Shown here piece after piece: positions 16,504 through 26,200 of a stretch of 64,000 nucleotides of DNA. The stretch lies in contig NZ_LMPZ01000002.1 in assembly GCF_001424025.1 (NCBI RefSeq), positions 418,714-482,713 of the forward strand, written 5' to 3'. This DNA comes from Brevundimonas sp. Leaf363. GTDB taxonomy: Bacteria > Pseudomonadota > Alphaproteobacteria > Caulobacterales > Caulobacteraceae. The notes below the pieces were generated by a model, which did no database searches, was not told where the DNA came from, and worked only from the letters and a program-made list of their open reading frames with translations. The position numbers were made by a program, and so were the translations under genes. Every line of letters starts with the position of its first letter. Position 1 is the first letter of the stretch.

Positions 16504-17318
16504 GCGCCGAGAGCGGGCCTTGGGGTCAGAAGGACGGGAGGCAGGCCCCGCCGCCGCCCGCCGCATCCGAGCCGCCGCTGGACAAGGGCCAGCACCCCGT
16601 CTGGGCCGTCGTCTCGACGCTGCTGCTGGCGGGCTTCATCTGGTGGGTCAGCGGATCGTGGGTGGTGGCGGGCGCCGCCATCTTCGGCCTGTTCGTCCAT
16701 GAGTACGGCCATGTGCTGGCGATGAACCGGCTCGGCATGGGGCCGGCGCGCATCTACATCGTGCCCTTCCTGGGCGGGGTGGCGCGCAGTCAGCGCCTAC
16801 CCCAGAGCGAGTGGCACGGCGTGCTGGTGGCGCTGGCCGGGCCGCTGTTCGGGATGCTGGCGACGCTGCCCTTCTTCGCCGCCTGGATGGTGACGGGCGG
16901 ATCGGCCTGGCTGGTCGGCGCCTTCGCCATCGCCCTGATCAATCTGGTCAACCTGGCGCCCGCGCCGCCGCTGGACGGCTCCAAGGCGCTGGGACCGGTG
17001 CTGGCCCGCATCCATCCGCTGCTGGAGAAGGCGGTGATGGTGGCGATCGGCGTGCTGGTCGTGTGGTGGTGCGTGACCAACGGCAGCTACATCTTCGCGG
17101 GCTTCCTGGCCCTGGCCCTGATCGGCCATCTGCGGCGCGGCGTCTGGCGGCCCGAGGGCCGGCGGCTGACGGTCGCCGAGGCCGGGTCGAGCGTCGGTCT
17201 GTTCGTGATCACCCTCGTGATATGTGGCAGCGCCATGCTGGCGGCCCTCTTGCCGTTGGCCGGGTCGGTGGAGGGCGCGGTCGGGACCGGCCTGCGCTAT
17301 CTGGAGTTCGGTCGATGA
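16500..17318 (+). CDS. M50 family membrane metalloprotease
   Basis: A 272-residue polytopic membrane protein of the site-2-protease superfamily. The zinc motif H67-E-Y-G-H71 lies in a transmembrane segment (GLFVHEYGHVLAM). The third ligand is expected at D159 in NLAPAPPLDGSK. At least five hydrophobic segments are present, and no PDZ domain is visible between them, unlike RseP. The GTG start at 16500 overlaps the previous ORF's stop. It is translated between nadA and nadB, so its product is made with the NAD enzymes. Its substrate is unknown. Confidence 0.88.
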   Translation: MSAESGPWGQKDGRQAPPPPAASEPPLDKGQHPVWAVVSTLLLAGFIWWVSGSWVVAGAAIFGLFVHEYGHVLAMNRLGMGPARIYIVPFLGGVARSQRLPQSEWHGVLVALAGPLFGMLATLPFFAAWMVTGGSAWLVGAFAIALINLVNLAPAPPLDGSKALGPVLARIHPLLEKAVMVAIGVLVVWWCVTNGSYIFAGFLALALIGHLRRGVWRPEGRRLTVAEAGSSVGLFVITLVICGSAMLAALLPLAGSVEGAVGTGLRYLEFGR

Positions 17319-18823
17319 ACCGTATTACCCACGACGGCCCCCTGATCATCGGCGGCGGGCTGGCGGGCCTGTCCGCCGCCCTGTCGGCCGCGCCGCGTCC
17401 GGTGCTGGTCATCAGCCCAGCGCCCCTGTTGCAGGCCGCGTCCAGCGCCTGGGCCCAAGGCGGCGTTGCGGCGGCGTTATCGAAGGACGACGCCCCGGCC
17501 CTGCATCTGAAGGACACGGAGGCTGCGGGCGCCGGGCTGGTGGATCACCATGCGGCCGAGGTGTTGACCGACGAGGGCCGGGCGACGGTGGAGTGGCTGG
17601 CCTCGCTCGGCGCGCCGTTCGACCGCGACGACGCCGGCGGCTTCGCCGTCAGCCGCGAGGCGGCCCATTCGATGGCGCGTGTTGCGCGGGTCGGGGGCGA
17701 CGGCGCGGGCCGGGCGATCCTGTCGGCGCTGGTCGCGTCGGTGCGGGCCGCCGAACATGTCACGGTCTGGGAGGACGCACGGCTGCGCGCCCTGATGCAG
17801 GACGAGACGGGCCGCGTGCGCGGCGCGGTCATCGAGCACCCCAGCGGCCGGATCGTCGAGGTGCTGGCGCCCGCCGTGGTGCTGGCGACCGGCGGGGCGG
17901 GCGGGCTCTATGGAGCGACCACGACGCCCACGGCGCTGAAGGGCGAGGGCATGGCATTGGCTTGGCGGGCCGGGGCGGACATCCTCGATCCCGAGTTCGT
18001 GCAGTTCCACCCGACGGCCATCGACGTGGGGCTGGACCCCATGCCGCTGGCGACCGAGGCGTTGCGGGGCGAGGGCGCGCGGCTGATCGACAAGGACGGC
18101 GAGTTCCTGCTGGGTCCGGCGCCCGATGCGGACCTGAAGGCGCGGGACATCGTGGCGCGGGCGGTGCACGCGGCGCGAGCGGCCGGGCGCGGCGCCTTCC
18201 TGGATGCGCGAACGGCCGTGGGCGAGCATTTTCCGCAAGAGTTTCCGGCCGTGTTCGCGGCCTGCATGAAGGCCGGCCTCGACCCGCGCACGACGCCGAT
18301 CCCGGTGGCGGCGGCGGCGCACTATCACATGGGCGGCGTGGCGGCGGACCCGGATGGGCGGACCTCGCTGGAGGGGCTGTACGCCGTCGGCGAGTGCGCG
18401 GCGACGGGCGTGCACGGCGCCAACCGGCTGGCCTCCAACTCCCTGCTGGAGGCGGCGGCGTTCGGGCGGCGGACGGGGTGCGAGGCGGCGAAGGCCGTGC
18501 TGCGCGACGGATTGGTCACAGCGGGCGCGATCGTCGAGGACCTGCCTGCGGCCGCCCACGCCGAACTGCGCGCGGCGATGAGCGCCGAGGCCGGCGTGAT
18601 CCGGGACGCGGCGGGCCTGAGCCGGCTGGTCGCCCTGATCGACCGGCTCGAAGCGGCCCACGGGGCGCCGCCGGCCCTGGTCGCGGCGCGGCTGATCGCC
18701 GAGGCGGCGCTGGCGCGGCATGAGAGCCGGGGCGGGCACTACCGGTCGGACTATCCGGAGACGGCTGCGCAGGCCGAGCACACCCATGTGCGGCACGGCG
18801 CCCTGGTCAGCGAGGCGGCATGA
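17315..18823 (+). CDS. nadB: L-aspartate oxidase
   Basis: A 502-residue FAD enzyme that oxidises L-aspartate to iminoaspartate, the first step of de novo NAD synthesis. The N-terminus has the FAD fold IIGGGLAGLSAALSAA. SSAWAQGGVAAAL, EFVQFHPTAID and ANRLASNSLLEAAAFGRR are hallmark succinate dehydrogenase/aspartate oxidase motifs. The ATG at 17315 overlaps the protease stop by four bases (ATGA). The 3' end overlaps nadC in the same way. Confidence 0.95.
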   Translation: MNRITHDGPLIIGGGLAGLSAALSAAPRPVLVISPAPLLQAASSAWAQGGVAAALSKDDAPALHLKDTEAAGAGLVDHHAAEVLTDEGRATVEWLASLGAPFDRDDAGGFAVSREAAHSMARVARVGGDGAGRAILSALVASVRAAEHVTVWEDARLRALMQDETGRVRGAVIEHPSGRIVEVLAPAVVLATGGAGGLYGATTTPTALKGEGMALAWRAGADILDPEFVQFHPTAIDVGLDPMPLATEALRGEGARLIDKDGEFLLGPAPDADLKARDIVARAVHAARAAGRGAFLDARTAVGEHFPQEFPAVFAACMKAGLDPRTTPIPVAAAAHYHMGGVAADPDGRTSLEGLYAVGECAATGVHGANRLASNSLLEAAAFGRRTGCEAAKAVLRDGLVTAGAIVEDLPAAAHAELRAAMSAEAGVIRDAAGLSRLVALIDRLEAAHGAPPALVAARLIAEAALARHESRGGHYRSDYPETAAQAEHTHVRHGALVSEAA

Positions 18824-19674
18824 GCGTGGACGATCTGGCGGTCGAGGCGGTGGTCCGTGCGGCGCTGGCCGAGGACTTGGGGCTGGCGGGTGATGTGACG
18901 GCGCAGGCCTGCATTCCCGAGGCGCTGCGGATGAAGGCGGTGTTGGCGTCGAGGAAGCCGGGCGTCGTGTCCGGCGTCGCCTGCGCGGTCGCGGCCTTCC
19001 GGCTGACGGATGCCTCGACGACGGTCGAGGTGCATCTGAACGACGGCGACGCGGTGGCGGCGGGGCAGGCGATCCTGACCGTCGAGGGGCCGGCGCGGGC
19101 GGTGCTGGCGGCCGAGCGCACGGCGCTGAACCTGATGAGCCGCCTGTGCGGCGTGGCGACGCTGACCCGGCGCTATGTCGAGGCGGTGGCGGGGACGAAG
19201 GCGCGCATCGCCGACACCCGCAAGACCACGCCCGGCCTGCGCGCGCTGGAAAAGGCGGCGGTGAAGGCGGGCGGCGGCATGAACCATCGCTTCGGCCTGT
19301 TTGACGCCGTCCTGATCAAGGACAACCACCTGGCCGTCTGCGGCGGGGTCGAGGCGGCGGTGACGGGGGCGCGGGCGGCGGTCGGCCATCTGGTGCGGAT
19401 CGAGCTGGAGGTCGACGGGCTGGATCAGCTGGACCGGGCGCTGGCGCTGGTCGACGCCGGTATGGGGCCCGACGTGGTGATGCTGGACAACTTCGCGCTG
19501 GGCGATCTGTCCGAAGCGGTGGCGCGCACCCGCGGCCGCGTTGTGCTGGAAGCGTCGGGCGGCGTGAACCTGGAGACCGTGCGCGCGATCGCAGAGACGG
19601 GCGTGGACGTGATCTCGGTCGGCGCGCTGACCCACTCGGCGCCGATCCTGGACCTGGGACTGGACGCGACCTAG
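18820..19674 (+). CDS. nadC: Nicotinate-nucleotide pyrophosphorylase (carboxylating)
   Basis: This 284-residue enzyme converts quinolinate and PRPP to nicotinate mononucleotide, with loss of CO2. Recognisable motifs are RTALNLMSRLCGVAT, ADTRKTTPGLR (phosphate-binding), LIKDNHL and LEASGGVNLETV. It starts on the nadB stop (ATGA) and is the last gene of the operon. Its TAG stop shares the tetranucleotide CTAG with the stop of the convergent acyltransferase gene. Confidence 0.96.
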   Translation: MSVDDLAVEAVVRAALAEDLGLAGDVTAQACIPEALRMKAVLASRKPGVVSGVACAVAAFRLTDASTTVEVHLNDGDAVAAGQAILTVEGPARAVLAAERTALNLMSRLCGVATLTRRYVEAVAGTKARIADTRKTTPGLRALEKAAVKAGGGMNHRFGLFDAVLIKDNHLAVCGGVEAAVTGARAAVGHLVRIELEVDGLDQLDRALALVDAGMGPDVVMLDNFALGDLSEAVARTRGRVVLEASGGVNLETVRAIAETGVDVISVGALTHSAPILDLGLDAT

Positions 19675-20804
19675 GCCGGCTGGGCCGCTGTGCGCGGCGT
19701 GCGCGGGGCGAACAGCCGCCCGTTCAGCCAGCGCTGTATCGGCTCGTCGATCCAGTGATTGTAGATCGCCGCGCCGAGGACCGCGAAGGCGACGCCGCCG
19801 CTCCACAGCAGCCAGGCCAGCGCGCCCTGATCGAAGGCGGGCAGCACGCGCGCCGTCAGCGGCGCGATCACGTCGTACCAGACCGCGCCGGTGATGGTGT
19901 GGACCATGAAGAGGCAGAAGCTGACCTTGGCGCCCCATTCGGCGCCGGGCAGGGCGCGGGTCACCGGCGAGGCGCCGCAGCCGATGATGATGGCGCAGAT
20001 GGCCAGGATGTTGACGATGTCGGGCCCGACGAAGGCGGCGTTGGTCAGCAGCACGGCGCCGCCGGTGAAGCCGATGATGCGCGCCTCGCCGCCGCTCCAA
20101 CGCGCGGTCTGGACGGCGCGGGCCAGGGTGAGACCGACCAGGAACAGGGGCGCGGCGCGGAACAGGCACCATTGGAAGGGCAGGTTGAACTGCTCCGTCC
20201 CGAACAGCGCCTGGCTGGCGACATTGGAGACGCCCAGGATGAGCAGACCGACGGACAGGGCCAGAACCGGGCTGTCGATCTTCAGCATCCGCCGCCACAG
20301 CATGGGGAAGAAGGCATAGCAGAGCAGCAGGGTCGAGATGGTCCAGCTGGGGATGTTCCAGTGCCCCCCGCCCAGGCCAAAGGCGTGCAGCAGGAAGATC
20401 TGGGCCGGGATGCCGCTGAAGTTGAAGCGGCCGGCGTGGTCGGACTGGACGCCGATCAGCGAACCGACCAGCACCATGGCGACCAGCATGGCCAGGGTGA
20501 TGATGTGGGTCGGGTAACAGCGCACGAACCGCTTGGACCAGAAGCGGCCCAGGCTGACCCGGCCGCTTGCGACCGCGGAGCCGTAGGCCTTGGCCAGGAC
20601 GAAGCCGGACAGCATCAGGAAGAAGTCGGTCGCCAGATAGCCGCGGCCCAGGAAGCCGTGAATGGACGACAGGGCGATGGGCGCCTGGTCGCCGAAGTGG
20701 AAGATCACCACGAACAGGGCGGCCACGAAACGCAGGGCGTCGAGGGCGCCGCCGCGGGTCTTGGAATCGGGTCTGGCGGCGGTGGCGACTGCGGCTTCGG
20801 TCAT
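19671..20804 (-). CDS. Acyltransferase 3 family membrane protein
   Basis: A 377-residue inner-membrane protein with about ten hydrophobic segments. Family features include DALRFVAALFVVIFHFGD near the N-terminus (the H-F-G catalytic-type region), GYLATDFFLMLSGFVLAKAY, and WSKRFVRCYPTHI with conserved arginine. These match OafA/YrhL-type O-acyltransferases that modify exopolysaccharide, LPS or peptidoglycan. The ATG at 20804 is the first plausible start; longer in-frame sequence upstream is low-complexity and not conserved in type. The acceptor is unknown. Confidence 0.87.
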   Translation of the reverse strand: MTEAAVATAARPDSKTRGGALDALRFVAALFVVIFHFGDQAPIALSSIHGFLGRGYLATDFFLMLSGFVLAKAYGSAVASGRVSLGRFWSKRFVRCYPTHIITLAMLVAMVLVGSLIGVQSDHAGRFNFSGIPAQIFLLHAFGLGGGHWNIPSWTISTLLLCYAFFPMLWRRMLKIDSPVLALSVGLLILGVSNVASQALFGTEQFNLPFQWCLFRAAPLFLVGLTLARAVQTARWSGGEARIIGFTGGAVLLTNAAFVGPDIVNILAICAIIIGCGASPVTRALPGAEWGAKVSFCLFMVHTITGAVWYDVIAPLTARVLPAFDQGALAWLLWSGGVAFAVLGAAIYNHWIDEPIQRWLNGRLFAPRTPRTAAQPA

Positions 20805-20938
20805 GGCGAACACGTCTGGATTGTGCCCTTGCGGGACAGGCGTTTTCGACTGTGCAGGATCAGGACCGAAGATTCCGTTTCGGACAGGAATCGAATGTGC
20901 GGATGGACCAGGGGCGCCGGCGCAATGTGCGCAGGCGC

Positions 20939-22054
20939 TTACGCCGGCTGGTTCGCCTGGGGCGCCGGGGCGACGGCCACGGCAGCGACGGCCGGGGGCG
21001 TGGCGTTCGCCGGCGCCGCGCTGGTCGCAGCGACGGGCCGCGGCGCGGCGACGACGGCGGGCGCGGCGTCGGTGCGGGCGCTGAGGCCTTCCTGCGCGAC
21101 GACCAGGGAATAGGCGACGGCGTCGCCGGCCTGACGCGCGGCGGCGACCGGATCGATCGAGGCCTGGACCAGTTGCGGCGCGGCGCTGCGCGACGGCTGG
21201 ACCGCATAGCGGAACGAGCCGGCCGAACCGGCGCGGCCGCCGAACCGGTAGAACAGGTGGCTGCCCACGCGTCCCACCTGGATCAGGGACGTGCGCCACA
21301 GCGGCGAGACGCCGGTGGTGTGGAAGTGGGTGGCGTTGCCGACGCCGGCGTATACCGAGCCCGACAGGGCGGCCACGGCGATCGACTTGGCGCGATCCCA
21401 GGCGACACGGCTGACGCCGCCGCGCATGGAGCCGTCGCAGGTGAAGCTGAACTGGCAGCCCGTCTTGCGGCCTGCCCCCTGGAACACGACACCGCAGACG
21501 CTCTTGGGGAAGGCGGGGTGGCGGGCGCGGTTCAGGACCACCTGGGCCACGGCCTGCATGCCGTCACGGCCCTCGCCGCGCGCTTCATAATAGACGGCCT
21601 GGGTCAGGCATTCGAGATCGCGCGAGTTGTCGAGGGCGCTGCCGATGCGGAAGGGCTGTGCGGCGGCGGAGGTCAGGCTGACGCGGCGCAGTCCGGCGTC
21701 CTGGTTGGAGCGAAGCTGCTCCAGGCGCGCGGTCAGCAATTCGGCCTGGCGGTCGCGCTGGGCGCCGCCCGCGACAGAATAGGGATCGTGGCGACGGGCG
21801 ATGGCCAGGGCGCTGGCGTCCAGACCGCCGGCGGCGGCGGACAGGGCCTCTTCGGTGAAGCCGGCCGAGGTGGCGCCTTCCAGACGTTCGGCCTGGGCCC
21901 GGATCGTCGTCGCCTTCGCCGTGGCGCCGCCCAGATAGGCGCAACCGATGCCCAGACCCACGACCGCGCCGAACACCGCGGCCGCCGTCATCGGCCGAAT
22001 CTTGGCCGCACGGTGAACACGGAAGGACGCATGCGTCTGGGCGGCGAAGGTCAA
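20939..22054 (-). CDS. SleB-type cell wall hydrolase, membrane-anchored
   Basis: The protein has a transmembrane segment (MTAAAVFGAVVGLGIGCAYLGG), a charged linker and a Hydrolase_2 (SleB) domain: LECLTQAVYYEARGEGRDGM, AVAQVVLNRARHPAFPKSVC, GCQFSFTCDGSM and NATHFHTTGVSPLW. The Ala/Pro-rich tail is low complexity. The family cleaves peptidoglycan in the periplasm. The 371-residue model starts at TTG 22054; an ATG at 21991 is the alternative and would begin just at the membrane segment. A paralogue lies at 28050-29246. Confidence 0.83.
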   Translation of the reverse strand: MTFAAQTHASFRVHRAAKIRPMTAAAVFGAVVGLGIGCAYLGGATAKATTIRAQAERLEGATSAGFTEEALSAAAGGLDASALAIARRHDPYSVAGGAQRDRQAELLTARLEQLRSNQDAGLRRVSLTSAAAQPFRIGSALDNSRDLECLTQAVYYEARGEGRDGMQAVAQVVLNRARHPAFPKSVCGVVFQGAGRKTGCQFSFTCDGSMRGGVSRVAWDRAKSIAVAALSGSVYAGVGNATHFHTTGVSPLWRTSLIQVGRVGSHLFYRFGGRAGSAGSFRYAVQPSRSAAPQLVQASIDPVAAARQAGDAVAYSLVVAQEGLSARTDAAPAVVAAPRPVAATSAAPANATPPAVAAVAVAPAPQANQPA

Positions 22055-22356
22055 GGACGTGAGCTTATTCAGCAGGGCGGGAATGCTGCCCCCGGGTCGT
22101 CTCGCGCGCCGTTCGGTATCCCCCGAGGGCCGCGGAAACCATCGATCAGCGAACGGCTGAATCGACGGGTCGCGCCTTAAGCCAGCAGTTTATGGCGGCA
22201 ATGTGTTTGATTCGCAAGATTGGCGCCAGGCGCAGGTCGCGCAGGCTGTGGAGGACGGGACCGGACGCGAGACAGAGATTTGCTGCGACCAGCATTCGAG
22301 TTGTTCGCGTCTATATTAAACAGCGATGTAATCGCACTGTTCACATGTTGGGGCTG

Positions 22357-22414
22357 AGATGTCGCCATCAAGTCTGGACGTGTGCCTGCGTGGCGACATC
22401 TGCTGTGCGACATC
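22357..22414. promoter_or_regulatory. Inverted and direct repeats upstream of a small lipoprotein gene
   Basis: Perfect 11-base arms AGATGTCGCCA (22357-22367) and TGGCGACATCT (22391-22401) flank 23 bases. The core GCGACATC then repeats directly at 22407-22414. A TATATT at 22312-22317 could be a -10 upstream. This could be an operator or a leader hairpin for the gene at 22492. In the rest of the 437-base gap (22055-22356 and 22415-22491) nothing beyond the gene's SD was recognised. Confidence 0.5.
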
Positions 22415-22491
22415 TTGGACGCCGAGCCGGCGAGCTTCCGACGGGAACCGCCACGCTTGAACGCCGTTCCTTCTCCAAAGGGAGCTTAACC

Positions 22492-22665
22492 ATGCGTCTG
22501 ATCGGATTGGGAATTGTCGCCGCCGCCGCTTTGGGCCTGACGGCGTGTGGGCAAACGGTTGAACAGCGCGCCGCGACCGGTGCGATCGCCGGCGCCGTCG
22601 TGGCGGGACCGGTCGGGGCCGCTGTGGGCGGCGCCGCCGGCGCGGCCACGCGGCCCAAAAACTAG
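22492..22665 (+). CDS. Small glycine-zipper lipoprotein
   Basis: A 57-residue protein with a lipoprotein signal: hydrophobic MRLIGLGIVAAAALGLTAC, with the lipobox cysteine at residue 19. A stretch of alternating Gly/Ala (TGAIAGAVVAGPVGAAVGGAAG) follows, typical of glycine-zipper membrane inserts. AAGGGAGC upstream is a good ribosome binding site. Similar short lipoproteins are common and poorly characterised; some respond to envelope stress. Confidence 0.75.
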   Translation: MRLIGLGIVAAAALGLTACGQTVEQRAATGAIAGAVVAGPVGAAVGGAAGAATRPKN

Positions 22666-22820
22666 GCCTCGCCAGCCGCCTCTTGGCCTTTTGGGCCTCA
22701 GCGACTATGTAGCGGCCCGTCGCCGCCGGTTCGCAGGTTCGATCCGATGGGGCGACGCGACATCCAAACTTCGCGCCGGGCCCGGCGCATGACACCATCA
22801 AAGGATCCGAACGCTTCCGC

Positions 22821-23183
22821 ATGAGAGACCTCAAGCAGACCGGCTTCACCGACCGCATTTCCGCCCAGCAGGACGCCAAGAAGGCCCTGCTGGCCAAGTT
22901 CAAGCCGAAGACCGCCGCGCCGGACCCCGAGTTCGAGAAGCTGGCCGAGAAGCGCGCCGCCGAGAAGGAGGCGCTGCGTCAGGAACACGAGCTGGCCAAG
23001 GCCGAGCAGCGCCGCGAGAAGGCCGAGAAAGAAGCCGTGCGCCTGGCCGAAGAGATGGCTGCGCAGGAAGCCATCGATGCGGACAAGCGCGCCGCCCGCA
23101 AGGAACGCAAGCAGCTGTCGAAGGAAGAGCAGAAAGCCGCCCGCGACGCGCGCTACGCCGCCCGCAAGGCGCGTCAGCGCTAG
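22821..23183 (+). CDS. DUF6481 family coiled-coil protein
   Basis: A 120-residue, highly charged helical protein rich in Ala, Lys, Glu and Arg. It starts MRDLKQTGFTDRISAQQDAK, a pattern I recognise as DUF6481, and ends in a basic repeat (ARDARYAARKARQR). It is probably one long coiled coil in the cytoplasm. No function is established. It stands alone between a lipoprotein gene and a convergent kinase gene. Confidence 0.72.
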   Translation: MRDLKQTGFTDRISAQQDAKKALLAKFKPKTAAPDPEFEKLAEKRAAEKEALRQEHELAKAEQRREKAEKEAVRLAEEMAAQEAIDADKRAARKERKQLSKEEQKAARDARYAARKARQR

Positions 23184-23264
23184 GCCCCTGTCCTAGAACC
23201 CTCGATTCCCAGGGTCCTCGATCTGGCTTCGGGTCGCGCCGACCCGTCGCTTTGTCGAGGGGCC

Positions 23265-26200
23265 CTAAGCCGGCATGTCCGGTGATGTGCTGAGAAGACG
23301 GCGAAGGTCGTCGGCCGAGTAAGGCTTTCTCAGGAATGGCCAGGGCGCATCCGCCAGGGCCTCGTCGACGTCTTCCCCGACATAACCCGAGGTCAGCGCG
23401 ACCCGCATCTGCGGATGGCTCTTGGCCGCACGCCGGGCCAGCTCGACGCCCGTCATCCCCCCCGGCATGACGATGTCCGTCAGCATCAGGTCGAAGGCGC
23501 CGCGCTTGAGCCGTTCAAGCGCCTGGGGCCCGGTCTCGGCCGTCACGACGCGCATGCCCAGGCCTTCCAGGATATCGACGGCGATCGCCGCGACGCCCGC
23601 ATCATCCTCGACCAGCAACACGGTCTGACCGGCGCCGACCGGGGCGATCGGGCGGGCGACGACGCGCTCTCGCGGCGCCTCGGGACCCAGCGGCGGCAGA
23701 TAGAGCCGGATGTCGGCGCCCTTGCCCGGCGCGGAGACGATGCGGACGCCGCCGCCCGACTGGCGTGCAAAGCCGTAGACCTGGCTGAGGCCGAGACCCG
23801 TGCCCTTGCCGACCGACTTGGTGGTGAAGAAGGGCTCGAACACCTGGCGCATGACCTCGGGCGTCATGCCCTGGCCGTCGTCGCTGACGGATACGCAGAC
23901 GTAGTCGCCGGCCGGCAGGTCGACGACCTCGCCCGGCGCGACCGACACCTGCTGGGTCTGGACGGTGATCCTGCCGGTCTCGCCCACGGCGTCGCGGGCG
24001 TTGACGACGAGGTTGAGCAGGGCGGCCTCGAACTGGGCCGGATCGACGCTGACGCGGGCGCCACCGCGCCGTAGCTTCAGCTTGAATTCCACCGCCTCGC
24101 CGACCGCGCGTCGCAGCAGGGGCTCGCCCTCGCGGATCAGGCCGTTGACGTCCATGGCTTCGGGCCGCAGCGCCTGACGCCGCGAGAAGGCCAGCAGCTG
24201 GTGCGTCAGCCGCTCCCCACGCCGCGCCGCCGACAGCGCCGCTTCGCCCAGCTTCTTGCGCTTGGCCGGGTCTTCCGAGCGCAGGATGATGTCCAGCGCG
24301 CCGATGACCACGGTCAACAGGTTGTTGAAGTCGTGCGCCACACCCCCGGTCAGGCGGCCGACAGCCTCCATCCGCTGGGCGTGCATCAGGTCTGCCTCGG
24401 CCTTGGCCTTCTCCGCCAGGGCGTCGCCGACGCGTTCTTCCAGAAGCTCGTTGATGCGCTTGAGGTCGTCCTCGGCCTTCTTGGCTTCGGTGACGTCGAT
24501 GCTGGCGCCGATGTAGCCCTGGAAATAGCCCGCTGCGTCGAAGCGCGGCGCCCCTTCCATCCGCAACCAGCGCAGTCCGTGGGTGGGGTGCTGAACGCGG
24601 GCTACGTGTTCGAACCGTTGGCGCCCTTCCAGCGCCCGGGCGAAGGCCGTGTCCAGAAGCGGCAGGTCCTCGGGATAGAAGGCGTCCCGCCAGCCTGTTG
24701 CCAGCTGCCGCTCGGTCTTGATGCCGAAGAAGCCGCGGAAGCGACGGTTGGCGAAGGTGGTAGCGCCCTCCGCGTCGGTCATCCAGATCAGCGCCGGCGC
24801 CGTGTCGGCGACGGTGCGGAAGCGGGCCTCGGATTCGGACAGGCGCTGCTCGGCCTTGATGCGCGCGGTCTCGTCACGCAGCGTCAGGACCGCGCCGATG
24901 CGTTCGCCGTCAGGGCCGGTGACCGGACGGGCGTTGCCGACGGCCAGCACCTCGTCGCCATCGGCCCGCCGGATACGCCAGCGGGCGTCCAGCACGGTCT
25001 CGCCTTGCAGCACCGCGCGGGCCAGCGGCGTCTGTTCTGACGGGAAGGGGCGCCCATCCTCGGTCAGCAGATGGTACCGATCGGTGTACTGGTCGGGCGT
25101 GACATTCAGGGCCTCGACGCCATGCTGGCGCTTGGCGGCCTCGTTGACGAAGACGATGGCGCCCTGCGGATCGGTGACGATGACGCCTTCAGCCAGCTGG
25201 CCCAGGATGGCGTCGCGCTCTGCGGCGACGGCGGCCAGGCGGGCGTTGGTCTCGCGGATATCGGTGACGTCGAACGCGACGCCGACGAAGCCGATCACCT
25301 CGCCGCCCGGCCCGAGGCGGGGACGCGAGAAGGACTTCAGCCAGCGATAGACGCCGTCGTGACGGCGATAGCGGGCTTCCATCGAAAAGGGTTGAGCCGT
25401 CGCCTCGCCGGCCAGCGATTCCTGCACCAGGCGCGCGTGGTCGTCCGGATGGACGATGGTGCGCCAGTCCTCCAGCCGCGCCTCGTCGTACGTCCCGCCC
25501 TGGAAGGCGACGTAGGCTTCGTTGACGAAGTCGCGGATCCGGTCCTGACGCGTCACCCAAATCAGGACCGGCGCGGTGTCGGCGATCGCGCGGAAACGCT
25601 GCTCGCTCTCGCGCAACTCGGTCTCGGCGCGGGCGCGTTCGACTTCCGTCCACGTGCGGTCTGCGACCTCCTCCAGCAGGGCGACCTCCGTATCGGTCCA
25701 CTGACGCGGCTCCGAACTGTGCGCATAGAGGAAGGCGCGCAACGCGCCGGCGCGGATCAGGGGCGCGCGGATCAGCGCGCTGGTCTGGATGCTGGCGAAG
25801 GCGTCTGCGGCGGCGCGTGTTCGCGGATCCTCGCGCACGTCGGGGATACGAATGACCTCGCCGCGCGCCAGGTCGGTGATCAGGTCCGCGCCGAAAGTGT
25901 CGAGAGTGAACAGTCCCTGGGCGCTGACGACGCCGGCGGTCCAGTCGCGGGTCATGGCGACGACGCCCCGCGTCGCATCCACCTCGCCGTAGCCGACGCG
26001 GTGGACGTTCAGCTCGGCGCCCAGCGCCCGCTCGACCTCGTTCATGATGGCGTCGGGGTCGGTCAGATCGCGCAGGCGATCGGACAGGCTCAGCAGGAAG
26101 CTCTGGCGTCGCTCCTGCTGTTCAAGCGCGGCGAGGGCGCGCCGCGTGTCGTCGATGTCGAACGACATGCCGACATAGCCCATGAACTGGCCGTCGGCGC

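Noticed and set aside
23184..23264. GGGTC-GCGCC-GACCC stem between the convergent DUF6481 and kinase genes as a terminator.
   Set aside because: The stem is only five pairs and has no T tract on either strand.
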